DNA of 5,400 nt from Anaerolineaceae bacterium (GTDB taxonomy: Bacteria > Chloroflexota > Anaerolineae > Anaerolineales > Anaerolineaceae). Shown piece after piece: positions 5,220 to 5,400 of the stretch. The stretch covers positions 1-5,400 of the forward strand of contig WOZB01000119.1 in the NCBI GenBank assembly GCA_011620445.1, given 5' to 3'. The notes under the pieces are model-generated. The model was given only the letters and a program-made list of their open reading frames with translations. It ran no database searches and was not told the DNA's origin. The translations under genes were made by a program, and so were the position numbers. Within the stretch, counting starts at the first letter, position 1. Each line of letters begins with the position of its first letter.

Positions 5220-5252
5220 AAAAATGTTTCAGGTTTGTTTTTGATATCGTGA

Positions 5253-5400
5253 TTACACAGCCGGGGTTAGTTCTTTGTCCTTTTTTACCCACTTCTTCAA
5301 GTAAAGCGCGTAAACCACACATAAGACAATGGAAGTAATTACAACATAAAACTCGATCGTCAGGTTGTTATTTGTAACGTTTCCGCTGATGTTGAGCAGG
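5253..5400 (-). CDS. C-terminal end of an integral membrane protein (5' part outside window)
   Basis: Forty-eight codons read in from the right edge and end at TAA (5255-5253). The visible residues start LLNISGNVTNNNLTIEF. They continue with one hydrophobic helix of about 20 residues (EFYVVITSIVLCVVYALYL), then a basic cytosolic tail KKWVKKDKELTPAV. The positive-inside rule puts the C-terminus in the cytosol. A last helix with a lysine-rich tail is common in secondary transporters such as solute symporters, but nothing seen here identifies the family. A hairpin 44 nt downstream probably ends its transcript. It is separated from the sigma cassette by the insertion-sequence remnant and is not obviously linked to it in function. 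Confidence 0.72.
   Translation of the reverse strand, partial: LLNISGNVTNNNLTIEFYVVITSIVLCVVYALYLKKWVKKDKELTPAV

Larger units (their letters stand above)
4858..5252. other. Gene-free stretch between the membrane-protein end and the transposase remnant
   Basis: No frame here has a ribosome site or a recognisable family motif. It holds the 16-bp palindrome (4897-4912), the short direct repeat GGCATCAAA (4908-4916, 4942-4950) and the hairpin at 5180-5209. A plus-strand open frame (5022-5252) begins with TTG and runs through the hairpin; it is unlikely to be a gene. The stretch may be debris from the same insertion event as the transposase remnant, but I cannot show this. Confidence 0.5.

Noticed and set aside
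5022..5252. Plus-strand 76-codon frame with a hydrophobic middle
   Set aside because: It starts at TTG without a Shine-Dalgarno, runs through a strong hairpin and contains no recognisable motif.
4255..5252. CRISPR array or phage attachment site in the gene-poor right part
   Set aside because: No regularly spaced repeats, tRNA gene or integrase are present. The only direct repeat is the 9-mer GGCATCAAA.

Overview
The window looks like a chromosomal segment of a free-living bacterium, most plausibly a member of the Chloroflexota (Anaerolineae-like). That placement is an inference. It rests on the pairing of ECF sigma factors with single-pass membrane proteins that have no zinc-type anti-sigma domain, and on a large Ser/Pro/Thr-linked protein ending in a TolB-like propeller; no marker gene is present. 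Every convincing gene is on the minus strand, so transcription reads from high to low coordinates.

In transcription order the layout is as follows. (1) 5400-5253 holds the last 48 codons of a membrane protein that runs in from the right. (2) 5252-4858 has no gene; it contains a strong hairpin (5180-5209) and a perfect 16-bp palindrome (4897-4912). (3) 4857-4585 is a 90-codon remnant carrying only the N-terminal helix-turn-helix of an ISNCY/IS1202-like transposase. (4) 4584-4255 is an A+T-rich leader with a CRP/FNR-like inverted repeat at 4457-4480. (5) 4254-3697 is an ECF sigma factor, followed after 19 nt by (6) 3677-2895, a membrane protein with a DUF4367-like C-terminal domain, probably its anti-sigma partner. 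(7) 2894-2520 is an intergenic region with competing hairpins and a candidate promoter. (8) 2519-1944 is a second ECF sigma factor whose last 8 nt overlap the start of (9) 1951-<1, a large membrane-anchored protein. Its 650 visible residues comprise a short cytosolic segment, one TM helix, a DUF4179-like Ig-type region, a low-complexity linker, a second beta-rich region and at least three PD40/TolB-like propeller repeats. It is cut by the left window edge.

The theme is two tandem sigma/anti-sigma cassettes of different architecture. Each would hold an ECF sigma factor at the membrane through a short cytosolic tail and release it when the outer domain senses something. In one cassette the sensor would be a DUF4367-like domain, in the other a propeller-bearing ectodomain. 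Neither membrane protein shows the HxxxCxxC zinc motif of classical ECF anti-sigma factors, so the anti-sigma role is inferred from gene order, tight coupling and topology. The most unusual detail is a near-perfect Shine-Dalgarno and ATG inside the 260-residue membrane protein, placed exactly before a signal-peptide-like segment, which could give a second product without the cytosolic tail. Base composition falls from the left (40 of 60 G+C at 541-600) to the right (20 of 60 at 4381-4440).
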